Source: Hormiphora californensis (lineage: Eukaryota; Ctenophora; Tentaculata; Cydippida; Pleurobrachiidae). Taken from it: a DNA stretch of 64,000 nt. Below, piece by piece: positions 1 through 16,052 of the stretch (position 1 is the stretch's first letter; each line of letters opens with the position of its first letter). Below the pieces are notes generated by a model. The model ran no database searches, was not told the origin of the DNA, and saw nothing but the letters and a program-made list of their open reading frames with translations. The translations under genes were made by a program, and so were the position numbers. The stretch spans positions 2,136,077-2,200,076 of the forward strand of contig CM035360.1 in the NCBI GenBank assembly GCA_020137815.1, given 5' to 3'.

Positions 1-110
1 ATCGGGGAAAAGCAGAGATGGGGTAACCGCAAAGAATAAAGCTTGGTTTTGTACAAAAAGAGAGAGAACGAGAGACCACCAAAGACCTGCGTAGGGTGTA
101 TCATGGTGCG

Positions 111-2870
<2,760 letters not shown>

Positions 2871-3680
2871 CTTTCACAAAGGCTCAAAGTTTGAATATCA
2901 AATTTGCCAAAACTGTGCAGGGGCAAACAAAATGGTGCAAGGGCACATGTTCAGGGGAAATTTGCACAAATTGTGCAGGGGCAAATTTTAATTAATTTGC
3001 CTATAATTAATTACCTAATTGATATATTAATCATACGGCTCTTCTAGTACTCGTAGTTATGCTACTAGAACATGCATAGAAAGTTTCGTGTCAAAATATT
3101 AAACGGTGTGGACACAGTTCGATCATAAAATTGGTGCAAGGGCTGCCCTTGCACCATTTGCCCTTGCACATTGCCTGCCCCTGCACCAAATTCCATTTTT
3201 TGCACGGCTCTAACTAACTAATTAATTAATTTTGACTATTCCCACTTTTCGAACATCATCTTTTATGATTGAAGAACATTCCTACAAAGTTTCAAGTCGA
3301 TATTTTAAGCAGAACGGAAAATAGAATTTGGTGCAAGGGCGCGGTGCAAGGGACAGAACACGCAATGTGCAGGGGCACGGTGCCCTTGCACCGTTTTTAA
3401 TTACCTATAATTAATTAATTAATTAAAAATTCAAAAATCCGCCAACGTCATGACACAAAGGAATACTACAAGAACATGCCTACAAAATTTCAAGTCGATA
3501 TCTCAAACGGTGTGGCCACAATCGTTGACATGTTTTTTGCCCCCCCCCCCCCCCAAAAAAAAGACCTTTCTTTGTTCTTAATAGGGCCGGCATTTTTGGG
3601 TTTTTGTGCAGGGGCAAAAAATTTTTTTTCTTTTTTTCGTTTTTTGCTGTTTTCTTCGGGTCGGAGGTGCCTGCCGGCAC
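2871..3680. repeat. Diverged repeat with GCAAGGGC / GCAGGGGC modules
   Basis: The stretch repeats short modules reading GTGCAGGGGCAAA and GGTGCAAGGGC, in both orientations, separated by runs of TTAATTAATT. Several modules face each other (for example near 3136-3165 and 3360-3395), giving small hairpins. No coding potential is seen. It looks like a decayed non-autonomous element or tandem array; termini and target duplication could not be fixed. A run of C then A (about 3541-3560) sits inside it. Confidence 0.5.
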
Positions 3681-3892
3681 CTAAATTGTGAATCAGCTGC
3701 AGTATTGTATGATCTACCGTTGCACAATATAAAGGATTACTGTACTTCCAACAAAGAAAACATGATGAGTAATGGGGTAGGGCTCCTGTAAAGAGAGATA
3801 CCTTATATGCCTCTGAAACTACTACTCTCTTTCTCCAATCCCGGATGTACGCAGGTCGCCTGGAGCATAGGGAGAGAGAGATAGAGATAGAT

Positions 3893-3928
<36 letters not shown>

Positions 3929-3930
3929 GA

Positions 3931-4022
<92 letters not shown>
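3893..4022. repeat. (GA)n microsatellite
   Basis: About 130 bp of GA repeat with isolated GT and AT interruptions. Confidence 0.95.
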
Positions 4023-4026
<4 letters not shown>

Positions 4027-4234
4027 AGCAGCCGCATTCTTTATCATGCTCTGCAGCCAATAGAGGGCTCAACAATTTACAGCAGTAGTGTGTGGGATGA
4101 GTGAGAAATGCTGAAACAAAGCTGAACAACAGCAGACAACAAAGCTTCAAGCTTGAACCTACACTTCCAGAAGACAGACTGCAGAGGGAGAGAGCACAGT
4201 ATTGTAAAAAGGATGAGAGCATAGAGATCGGCAA

Positions 4235-4510
4235 AAAGCCAAGTTTAAGTTTGAATACGTCACTACTGCAGAAACTGAGACAATAGATCGGACGTTCCAA
4301 CTTAAACCGGATCTAGAGCCTATTTAGTGGTAACGGGCAGGCTCGAACGAGCAGTTTTCTTCTGGAGATAGGATGACGTCATTATGATAGCTTAACTAGG
4401 TGAGAGACGGGCAGTACATGGTTCGAATTGCCCCGGTGGTTCGAATTGCCCCAGTTTACCCTAAGTTTAAATACGTCACTACTGAAACTGAGACAGTAGA
4501 TCGGATGTCC
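4235..4510. repeat. Diverged direct duplication of about 50 bp
   Basis: The segment at about 4239-4295 (TACGTCACTACTG followed by GAAACTGAGACA) recurs at about 4458-4510 with scattered changes. Between them GGTTCGAATTGCCCC occurs twice in tandem (about 4419-4450). No gene is seen in 4023-6040 apart from such small repeats. Confidence 0.55.
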
Positions 4511-5379
4511 CAGACCATGGTAACCTAAAGTTCCAGCAATGAGAATGGAGACTGCAGGAATATATTATGGGACACAAAGCGAGACAAATAAAAAACTGGG
4601 TGACATATTCTGTTGGATATGTGTCCCCGTTGCTCAAATACCCGCAAAATCTATCTCTTATTTTCTTTAAATCGACACCAAAGGGTTCTAGAAAAGGCTA
4701 AAGCTTCAGAATAGTCTAGTCGTATTTACCGCATTTAAAAGAGAAGGTGTAACTGATCTATTGAGAATGTGCCGGGTGAGATAATCTATGGGACATGTGA
4801 CTATTGAGAGAAAGAGAGAGAGAGAGGGGGTCGGGTAATGATACTTGTGTAGTGAGAAATGAGAACAGAAAATGGGTTAGTGGTGGGCAAATTGCCAGGA
4901 GTAATTCATTATGTGTGGCAGTTTATGACCAACAACTAAGCCAAAAAAGGTCCTTCATTTCAAAATGATGGGAACATCAACTACAGCGCTGGTTAGCGCT
5001 CATATTTAGTTATTTTTACTTACTTCCGAGAGCCATGATAGACATCCGGTAGGCAGAGTTGTTCTGAAATGGGGGGAATTCTGTTAGAAATGATGACGCG
5101 GGTAAATAAACAAAAGTCGAAACCCTGACTGATTACAGACACAGTACACAACTATCACAACAAGTAACACATGGACAACAACAACAAACAGCTAGGACCT
5201 GGGACGTATAAAAGCGTTTTATCCTGCCGGTGATGATTACTATCTAAGTTAGCTAATTCAATAACACAATGCGTTCAACAAAAACCCAGAAATTTATTAA
5301 ATAATCTACTGCAATTGAAATGAACAACTTGAAAATCGTTGAAACGGTTCATTTTTTCCTCACTGCTGATTTGATTCAT

Positions 5380-5460
5380 CATGTAGCTAATTGGTCAATT
5401 AATCACCTCACTAATTGGTCAATTAATCATCTCACTAATTGGTCAATTAATCACCTCACT
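5380..5460. repeat. 24-bp tandem repeat, three copies
   Basis: Three tandem copies of a unit beginning CTAATTGGTCAATTAATCA. Nearby open frames of about 65 residues are simply translations of the repeat. Confidence 0.8.
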
Positions 5461-6037
5461 ATAAAACTTGACGCGTCTCCTGATGGTACTATCATATACA
5501 AGGGGATCAGCATATGATGTACTAACAGTCCTCCTCCTTCTCCTTCTTCCCACACTGCCCATCACTGGTGAGTTACCCATGGAGATTGGGATGGTATGCC
5601 ATGGACACAACTGGACTATATTGAGGGGGCTTTGTTACGAAGTCACCCCTATTATTGCATATCCGTGAGCTTTCGCGGAGGGATAATTTCATGACCAAGA
5701 AGGGCCTAGGGATTCAGGTATAACTATCAGCTGACAAGTGTCGAGTGGAGATGACCCTGTTGCAGCAGAGGATATATGATCTTCTACAGCTTAGAACAAC
5801 CTAAATTGAGTGACTCTTCCCAAGGGTGTGGCAAATATAATAATCTGGGTCATATTGACAGATAACATTATCCCCCCATGACGCACACAAGATAACAGAT
5901 GAAAGTTTGTCGAAACAAGAAATGAGTGAAAAAGGCAGGAAATGAGTAGCTGAAAGTCGAGAAATATACAGAAGAGTGTGCAACAATTCTCTGACGCAGG
6001 ATAGACGGATCAGGAAAAAGATAATCGTGATACGAAG

Positions 6038-6140
<103 letters not shown>

Positions 6141-6562
6141 TACAAAGATCACTGCAGTGCTACTCAAAATGTCATTTAAAATGGGAGATCAGAGACGCCC
6201 CAATAATATTGGGCCAATACAATGCTATTGCTCACAAAACAGTGTGTCATTTCTTAGATTGAACTGCTTGGAAATAGGGCCTATTAAGCAAGTCAGTGAG
6301 CTTTGAGCATCCCAAAACTTTAAATTTGTATTTTGTACTATTTAAAGAAAGCTTTTCTACGGGCCAACAGCAGCAGTGGAACATCCATAGAGTGATAACA
6401 ACGTACCGTATGATTCAAATAACAATTTTCACTGGCATTGATCGTAGTGTATTTTGTCACCACATGTTTGCATCGAGGAAGGGGAATATACTGTCGTGGG
6501 ATTAGACCAAATTATATACTCACTATTTGGTAGTCGGGAGATTGTGAGTGAAAGAGAGATGG

Positions 6563-6594
<32 letters not shown>

Positions 6595-8376
6595 GAGAGA
6601 GACAGAGAGAAAGCAAGAATTAAAAGAAGAAGTTGACTCAAACAAAGAAACTGCATGGTTCACGTGGGTGTGATGTGTACAAAGATCTCTACCCTGCAGC
6701 TACTAAACTACTCCTGAGTACTGAGACTTCCTAAGTGCACCAATCACTGCAGCAGCCCCCAAATCATGGATTTGAAATGAATCACTTATAATTGCCGGAC
6801 AATACTGTACGTGCAGCCCCAAATCATGAATCACTTATTGCCGGACAATGCTGCCTGCGTGTGTTACACTGCATGAAGATAGTTGAAGGAGTTCCAACTA
6901 ACATGAGAACATAAGAGATAAGCTGAGCTGAGATCTGTTGTTGAGCGGACATTTGACTCGTGTCAACACTCCGTCAACAACGCACTTCTACACCCACACA
7001 AACACCTCTAAATTACCACAAGACTACAGTTCAACAGCACCACGACATAAACGAACACAAAACACTGCTAGACAAAAATAGGGAAGGAATCAGTTTCCGA
7101 CCAACGGGAAACACGACGTATAGGTACCCAACAATATTCTCACCCACTAAAACTAAAACAAAGACAAAGACAAAAAACAAGACAAAATTTAAACAAAAAC
7201 TAAAAACCTTACCTTCTTTTCCTTATCCTTGTTGGGCCGATGTCGGACAGTGCTGACCATATTGAGCTCACATTCCATTTCCAGGAACTGTGTCAGTAGG
7301 TCGTCCAGGTCCACACTCATGTTACTCTCCTTCCTCTCCAGACTTGGTCCTGGTGCTGTTGAGGATGTTGGGTCTACTTGGATATCCTGTTGGTGGAGAT
7401 TGGTTAGGGCTGGGTCTACTTGGGTATCCTGGTGGTGAAGATTGGTTAGGGGTGGGTCTACTTGGATATCCTGAGAGATATTGGCACGGTTAGGGGTGGG
7501 TCTACTTGGATATCCTGAGGGGTATTGGGGTGGTTAGGGGTGGAAGCTGGTAGGCGTGAGAGTTGAAGGGAAACCGGATACTTTCAAGGAAAACACGGGC
7601 AAGCTAACGTCAAGGAAACGGAACTAATGAGGTGGACTAGAAATATAGTTCCCTCCCAGATTTCAGGGATCACGGAAACTTCCCAGATTCCCCTCATTTA
7701 CAATTACCTCCCCTTAATTACTCCTTAATTATTAATTAACCATCTAATATTACGTACCTCAGTTAGATCGGCACCTTTCAGAGCAGAAAGAAGGCGTGTC
7801 CGGTCGTCATCAGGAATATACGGGAGACTATTTAGCGACGCATCACTAGTGAGAAAGAGAGATGGGGGTGTTACGATAGATATCAAAAAGAAGCAAAACC
7901 AGCATGAGAAGAAAGGAAGAGGGGTTGTCGAGTGTCAAGTATAATTGTCAAGTATAATTGTCAAGTCATCTTGAGTGGGTGAGGAATTTAGTTGCCAAGC
8001 TAGACTGTGTTTCGGGCGCCCCGGGAGGGTTAGAATTTAGTTGTCACTTTGGAATGAAAGATTTGCATGGAATTTGCATGGACTTTTCAGGTGTGGCCTT
8101 AATATGGAAGAGGATCTTCACGTCTGTATCAAACATGAATCTCCAAAACTTGGAATCTCCAAAACCTTTTTGCTACCTGGTATATTAGCAACGTCTTTGA
8201 TACACACATAAAATTACAAACTTACATTATTGCCATGATTATTCAGCGGTTGATTTAAACTAAATCTTTTGATTTTCCTAAAACTAGAAACTAGAAACTA
8301 AACCTAAAGAGGAGAACTGGTAAATGAGGAAGTTCTCCCCCGTGAGCAGTTGTTACTGCGTCACTTAACGATAAGA
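6141..8376. other. Gene-poor stretch with small repeats
   Basis: No exon with a recognisable family or clear splice context. About 6745-6855 holds a small diverged direct duplication (GCCCCAAATCATG and TTGCCGGACAAT each twice). About 7360-7545 holds a short degenerate minisatellite built on GGGTCTACTTGGATATCCTG. Plus-strand frames at 6960-7256 and 7229-7438 have no supporting features. Confidence 0.45.
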
Positions 8377-8453
<77 letters not shown>

Positions 8454-8458
8454 GAGAA
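8377..8458. repeat. (GA)n microsatellite
   Basis: About 80 bp of GA repeat with two small interruptions. Confidence 0.95.
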
Positions 8459-9164
8459 ATCTGAGACATATGTGTCAAAAAGAGGCATTGCGACCCCGTT
8501 GTATAACTGCTGATAATAAAAAGTACTATACATGTGAATAACAGGAAATCAGGTACAAGTTTCAACTTACAGCACAAGCAGCTGCATTATATTATCAGCT
8601 AAAATAGAGCTCTGAGAATAAAATGAAACAAGCCCCTTTGCAACAAGTGCTGCACACGACGCTGCTCAGTGAATAGAACTAATTTTAGAGAGAGAGAATA
8701 GACAGTTCTATACAGAATTATTAGTAGGGCCCATACAGCTAGCTGCAGCACGCGTCTGAGCTTCCGTACAAGTATCTACAGTGTCTGTGCAAATGGTGTA
8801 GAGCATTGTACAGGGCGTATCATAGAGAGATACAAATAGAGAGAAGGATAGAGACATGGTTCACCAGATCTATACAACTACTCAGAAAACAAGCTCACTA
8901 CTCAGTACTCAGCATGATATAGTAAGGGAGTGACTGTAACATAAAGTATGCAGTTTTAGTCAGAACACAAGCATGTGTTTCAGAAACGAATATACGTCAG
9001 TACTATGAGTAATAAGACCTCAGTATAGGAGCATGTTAACATGTTAGTGTACTAGGAACCACGTCAAGGATGAACATACGAGAGACGTGACAAGTGACAA
9101 CACTGACAGAGAGAGATTGAGAGAGAGAGGTCACAGCACTGAGAGAGAGAGAGAGAATAGAAAA

Positions 9165-10585
9165 ACCCGGGGGTTTTAAAAGGGGGGGGGAAAAAAAAGA
9201 AATTTCAAAAAAAAAACCCCCCAAAAAAATAAAAAAAAAGGAAATGGGAAGAAAAATTTAAACCCAAAAAATTTTTTAAAAAAAATTTTTTTTAAAAAAA
9301 AAACCCCCTTTTTTTTCCCAAACCGGATTTTTTTAAAAAAATTTTAAAAAAAGGTTTTAAAAAAAAAGGGGGGAAAAAAGGGGGGCCCTTTTTTGGTTTT
9401 ACGGGGGGCCCGGTTCGGGGGGAAAAATTGGGGGGTTTAAAAATCCCCCCAAAAAGGGGAAATAAAAAAGGGGGGAACCAAAAAAAAAAAAGGGGGAAAA
9501 AACCCAAAAATTAATAAAAATTTTTTAAAGGGGAAGGAAAAAAATTTCCCCCCCCGGGGAAAAAAATTTTAAAAAAACCCCCAAAAAAACCCCTTTTTAA
9601 AAAAAAACCCCCCCAAAAAAAAAAGGTTATTTAAAAAAAAAAAAAGAAAAAAAAAAAGGGGGAAAAAAAAAAAGGGGGGTTTAAAAGGGGGGGAAAAAAA
9701 GGGGTTTTCCTTTTTTTTGGGAAAATTTTTTCCCCAAAAAAAAAAGGGGGGGAAAAAAAAGGGGGGGGAAAGGAAAAAAAAAAGGGGGAAAAAAAAATTA
9801 AATAACCCGAATTTGGGGGAAAAAAAAAAAACCCCGGGGGTAAGAAAAAAAAAAAAAAAAAGGAAAAAAAGGGGGGTTTTTTGGGGGGAAAAAAAGGGGG
9901 AAATAAAAAGGGGAAAAAAAAGGGGAAAAAGGAACCCCCAAAAAAAAAAAAAAAAAATTAAAAAAAAGGGGGGTTTTTTCCCAAAAAAAATTTTTTTCCC
10001 CCCAAAAAGGGGGGCCCCAAAAAAACCCCTCCCTTTTTTTAAATAAAAAAGGGGGGTTTTTCCCCCCCCCCCGGGGTTTTAAAAAAAAAAATTTTTAAAT
10101 TTTTTTTTTTTTTAAAAAGGGAAAATTTTTAAAAATTTTCCCCTTTTAAAAACCAAATTTTTTTTTAAAAAAACCCAAAAAAAAAAAACCCCAAAGGGGG
10201 GGAAAAAAAAAAAAAAAGGGGGTTTTTTTTTTTTTGGGGGGGTTTTTTGGGGGGGAAAAAAAAAAAGGTTTTTTAAAAGGGGGGTTTTAAAAAAAAAGGG
10301 GGGAAAAAGGAAAAAAATTTTAAAAAAAAAAAAAAGGGGAAAAATTTAAAAAAAAAAGGGGGAAAAAAGGGGAAAAAAAAATTTTAAAAAAAAAAAAAGG
10401 GGGTTTAAAAAAGGGGGGGGGAAAAGGGGGGGGGGGGGGGGAAAAAAAAAGGGAGGGGAGGGGGGGGGGGGGGGGGGAAAAAAAAAAAATTTTAAAGCAA
10501 AAAGGGGGGTTTTAAAAAAGGGGGAAAAAATGGGGAGGGGGGAAAAAAAAAAAAGGGGGGAAAAAAAAAAAGGGGGGGGGGAAAA
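9165..10585. other. Homopolymer-stretched block, probable sequencing or assembly artefact
   Basis: For about 1.4 kb almost every base is part of a run of three or more identical bases, mostly A and G. Normal sequence resumes abruptly at about 10586. It starts directly after GA-repeat sequence (9111-9152). Real DNA rarely looks like this, whereas low-quality long-read consensus beyond GA repeats can. Apparent proteins here (Lys/Gly-rich or Pro/Phe-rich) should be ignored. True length and content of the interval are unknown. Confidence 0.8.
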
Positions 10586-11734
10586 AAAAAGTTTGGCAAA
10601 TATCTCCAGTTCCACCCGTAAAGACCTAGGCCGTTTTTAGTAGGCGGAGGAGAGAAATCAACGATCCTGTTTCAATGCAATGCCCAAGATCTAAATTTTC
10701 AGTTTCATTCTCTATTCTCAATCAATACTAGGAACAAAGGCAGCACTTCGATAGGAATGCAATAATACCCAGGCACTACAGCTGCTGCTACTTGTAGAAC
10801 AGGAAGAGGCGCTTCTAAATCAAGCAATGACGTCACTCTAATGACGTCAGGGGTCGAAATGCGAGTTTCTTCGCGCCGCGCGCTCAACTCCAAACCACGA
10901 GTTCCAAATTTTCTCACAGCATATTGACCTCGCGCGTTACAGACAATTGTTCTACATAACATGAGCTATTTGGTTTGTTACGAAGTTATATCCTGCTTGC
11001 ATGCACTCAGGTAGCAGGAACTAGTAGTAGCTACTTGGACAAAAGAAATGACCAAATATGGGCATATAGGGACGGTGACGAAATGGTCGGATATTGCAGG
11101 TAGAAGAGCAGGAATGTGCAAAGAAAGGCCGGTGATTGTAGATGGGTGTGACCGGGGGGATATCAAATTGTCGCCTCAATTACACAAAACAAAGAGTTAT
11201 TAGTGACACAATGGTGTTTAATCTGCCGGCAACATATGCGCCTGAATCTATGGAATTTATCACTGCATTTAAATCAAAAGATTCGACAACGCGGTTACAA
11301 CTACTACCTACATACAAATTACAAAGGCAAGAAGGATGCGAAATAAAGAATGTGTAAAAAATGTTCTGCTAATTTCTCTTGCACTCTGCATAATGACTCT
11401 GTTGCTGGAGCAGAGATGCCGGTTTTGCTACTGCAGCTAGAGAGGAGTGAGAGAGTGAGAGGAGAGGGAGAGTGAGAGAGGGAGAGAGGGAGAAAGTGAG
11501 ATTTATAGAAGCGGATTATTTTGGTAGTTTTCCCAATAATCTTGTTACAGACTAAGTATGGAGAATTGGAGACAGTGATTAAGAGAATGGGACTGCCATT
11601 GACAGAGTCAGGGGAAGGCAGAGTAGAGATATGAGCTAGAGTATTATTGCAGCAATATTATATGCAATTTTGTGGGAGAATAGACTATCGGCCATTTCAA
11701 GAAAAGACAGGAGAGAGAAAGAGAGTTAATGAGG

Positions 11735-11737
<3 letters not shown>
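10586..11737. other. Stretch without a supported gene
   Basis: A minus-strand frame at 10705-10962 (85 residues) and a plus-strand frame at 11142-11357 (71 residues) are the longest; neither shows a family, signal sequence or clear splice boundary. GA-rich degenerate sequence occurs at about 11440-11500. Confidence 0.4.

Positions 11738-11796
<59 letters not shown>
11738..11796. repeat. (GA)n microsatellite
   Basis: About 60 bp of pure GA repeat. Confidence 0.9.
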
Positions 11797-11798
<2 letters not shown>

Positions 11799-12214
11799 CT
11801 GAGAGAGCGAAATTTAGAAATAGCAACAATCCCTCATAATATATCGATGATGTACTTCTGCAGCTCTCTATCTCTCCAGTTAATCAGTCGATACAAATAG
11901 CCTGCATGCAGCAGTGGATAGTGGAGAGAATAAAAACAAACAACAACTGTGAGAGGAGTCCTGTCACAAAATGAAAAGGGTCGAGTGTTGTGGGAAACGG
12001 GCAGTAGAGATTTTGGGACATGGCGTGGTAACACCATAACAACAGGTTCCTTTCTCTCCCTCTCTCTCTTTCTCACTCTCTCCAGCTCTCTCTCTCCCTC
12101 CCTCACTCTGTTAGGCCAATCAACTGCCTGGCTGGTCACATGGTTCTGATAACGTCCCCCCGCTAGACACACATTATCACATATACCCTAGCACGGCGTG
12201 GTGGTCGGGAGGGG

Positions 12215-12763
<549 letters not shown>

Positions 12764-12919
12764 GAGAAACAGAGAGAAAGATAAAGAAACCAAGAGTACG
12801 AACTTGGTAGTAGTGAAGAAGGGGTTATGTTCCTAACACATTAGCACCCTGACAGTGGCAGCTCCTGCAGAAAGGGTGTGTCCCTGCTGCTGCACAGTGT
12901 CCGGTTGTCTGTCAGCAGG

Positions 12920-13080
12920 GATTAGTGATTACATAGAGAGAATCAGGGTTCAGCAGAGAGAATCAGGGTTTAGCAGAGAGAGAATCAGTGTTTACAGAGA
13001 GAGAGAGTCATCGTTTGTAGAGAGAGAGAGAGAGAGTCGGGGTGTATATGTATCAGGGTTCAGCAGAGAGAATCATGGTT
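12920..13080. repeat. Degenerate short tandem repeat around GAGAATCAGGGTT
   Basis: Five or six imperfect copies of a roughly 25-35 bp unit mixing CAGAGAGAATCAGGGTT with GA runs. A separate GTCTGTCT-rich tract lies at 13378-13462. Confidence 0.6.
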
Positions 13081-13526
13081 TATAATCTATATCCTCACGA
13101 TCTCCGTCTAGCACAACTTTCCCATTCTCTATCTGTCACTCAATATCTCACCACGCCCAACTGTCAGTGTTTGTCTCTGTGTATGTATTGTCAACACAGT
13201 GCAATATGCTATTGTTTAGGTAATATTGAAATAATGACTGACTCTCAATACACAATACCATCCCGTGACAAGGATTTACTGTATATGTATAGTATGGAGA
13301 TGGGTGGAAAATAGTGTTTTGAGTAAAATATATCAGATTTTTGAAGGAAGACGGCAACGGCGTATCTGTTTGTGTGATCTGAATGTCAGTTTGTCTGCTC
13401 GTGTCTGTCAGTGTGTCTGTCTGTTTCTCTGTCAGTGTGTCTGTCTGTGTGTCTGTATGTCCAGGTGTGATTAAAAGAGTGCTCTGAAACAGTGCTTTCT
13501 CTACTAACCCAGCTTCCAGTACATAC

Positions 13527-14596
13527 CTGGTGTATCTTGACACGGGAACCCGATCCACAACTGCGCTCACATCCCCGATATCCAACACAACATTATCCAC
13601 ATGATCCCCGGCCCTCCTTGGGAAACACTTGTTCACTATATACCGAGTCTGCAGTACCTCATAAGTATCCTGTGAAGCAAGTCTACCCTGATAGTCCGCA
13701 CTGTGGACTGAAAGCCGGGAGGGCGACCTACAGTCAGTGATGGAGCTGCCACGGCTGAGCAGAGATCGGAGTGAGCCCGGCCTGTAACGTCGTCGAAGAG
13801 TTAGGTTCTCATACTCGTGTGGGGATGAAGGTGGGTTGTTGTTGTTGTTGAGTGTTACATTTTCGTAGGGCTGCCCTGAGCTTCCATACCCACTGCTCCC
13901 ACCACTACTGCGGTGTGAGGCTTGTCGCTGGAAAGCGCCGCTTGATTTCGTGATTTGTGCTGGTCGAGTTGGTTTCACTGGTTTCCTAACTCCCTCTCCA
14001 ATCTCACTCTTTCTCTTGTTTTCTGCCCAAATGGCGCCCATGTGTTGACGATGCTCCGCTTCCAGCTGGTACCTCGCATTATTAACTCTATCCTGCTCCT
14101 CTTTCATTGCCCTTGCCCTCTTCTTCGCTTCTCCCTTTCTCTTTCTTTTCTCCACAAGGGCTCTCACGCTTATCTCGTGTGCTTCTTTAGCCCGTTGGAC
14201 CAGTGATTTTGAGGTTTTCTCCGTGGGGAGAGGGGATGGTAATACCTCCCCTCCACCCCCTCCATCTTCATCCCCACCACCCCTGAACTGCCGGTGGAAG
14301 GTTTGACGGGTAGGGAGTGAACTATCACCGACATATGTCAGACGCGGCTGGTAGACAGGCGTGTTGTTGATCCGAGGCCGAGGAAAACCTCCCCGGAAAC
14401 TGCTGATTTGATCGTAATGTCCATAAGAATTGTTATTTATTGATCGAGTTGGTGGATCGAGGTTTGGTCGTCCTTGGATCAGACTAGGTCGAACAGTAGG
14501 TAGATGAGGAGATCGGCTGGGTAACTGGTGATGGAGGGTTGGTTGATTGATGTGCTGATTGGGCAATGCACTGGTCAACCCGTAAAACAGAGCCAT
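13527..14596 (-). CDS. Unrecognised scaffold-like protein, first coding exon
   Basis: The frame opens with ATG at 14596 and runs about 356 residues to a strong 5' splice site (AG then GTATGT, exon end 13527); the frame stays open beyond it, but the sequence turns into a Thr/Asp low-complexity translation of a GTCT repeat, so the exon most likely ends here. Residues 1-125 are Pro/Asn/Arg-rich and disordered-looking, 128-200 are Lys/Glu/Arg-rich and probably helical, and 210-300 are Ser/Gly-rich. Tyr244 and Tyr262 sit in PYENVTL and EYENLTL, and Tyr312 in TYEVL. YxN is the Grb2-SH2 consensus, so a phosphotyrosine scaffold role is conceivable, but no family is recognised. Later exons were not found; they would lie to the left, in repeat-rich DNA. 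Confidence 0.6.
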
Positions 14597-14658
14597 AGTT
14601 TACAAACAAAACTGCTATACGTCACATGAGGATAGTAGTAGTAGTAGGAGCCTAGGAG

Positions 14659-14762
<104 letters not shown>

Positions 14763-15298
14763 CCGTTATCCCAAGGACCGGGGGACAGCGTACCGGGTGC
14801 GGCTCCCAATACCACGTGCTCAGGGTCATGTGATCCAGGGTAGAGGGTGCAGTTGGCACACAGAGTGCACGCTCTCTCTCTCTCTATCTGGTATATCTAT
14901 CTATCTCTTTCTCCCTCTCTCTCTCTCGCTCTCTTTCTCGATCTTCCCGGAAACAGTTCATCTAGGGCGGGTGACGTATCACAGTACGGGGCGGGAGAGA
15001 GAAGAGCTAGAGAGAGAGAGGGCAGATAGTGGGAGAGAGATAGAGGGAGATTGATACGCGTTGTTGAGAAGCAGGGAATGGAGAGCAAAAGAGGGGGCCA
15101 AGAAAGGGTATGAGTTTTTAATGATAATTACAATGATCCAATGCTTGCCATGCCTTCATAATGATGCATATTACATTCCACCGGACACTGAAGGGTGTTG
15201 GTTTGTTCATATGTGTGTGTGTGTTTGGGTAAAATGCTGAGAAAATTGACCTGTCTCACTGTGTGTAAATATTGTTTGTAATTTAGCCGAAACAATGC

Positions 15299-15462
<164 letters not shown>

Positions 15463-15868
15463 CTCCCAAGTGTGTATGGATGTGATTATAACCACCGTCA
15501 TTAACCCAAGACAGAAATAGGACTGATTGGTGTCAGTTCGTTTGTGTGTAGTACAAAATTGAGTTGCGGCCAATTTCCAGTGAAAATTAGAAAATTGCCA
15601 CCAATTGTGTCAATTATTTTCATCTCAGAAATACCTACACTCCAAGACGTATTATAATCATAATGGTCAATGGTGTCGTTTCGAATCTGGATGGTATGAA
15701 TTATGTGAACAGTCTGCTCGAGAGTCGAGACCCTCGTGAATATCTTAGTAAGATCTCCATGGCATGAACTTTGAAGTCTGCAGGAAGAGAAGAATCAAAG
15801 AGTTTGGGTGCGTGTACTGTGTAGTGAAACCCTAGATACTGCAGCAGCAGACGATCTACGGCTACCCT

Positions 15869-15940
<72 letters not shown>

Positions 15941-15966
15941 GAGAGAGAGAGAGAGAGAGAGAGAGG

Positions 15967-16037
<71 letters not shown>

Positions 16038-16040
16038 TGT
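15869..16040. repeat. (GA)n microsatellite ending in (GT)n
   Basis: GA repeat with two GGGG interruptions, ending in a short GT run at about 16036-16052. Confidence 0.95.
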
Positions 16041-16052
16041 GTGTGTGTGTGT

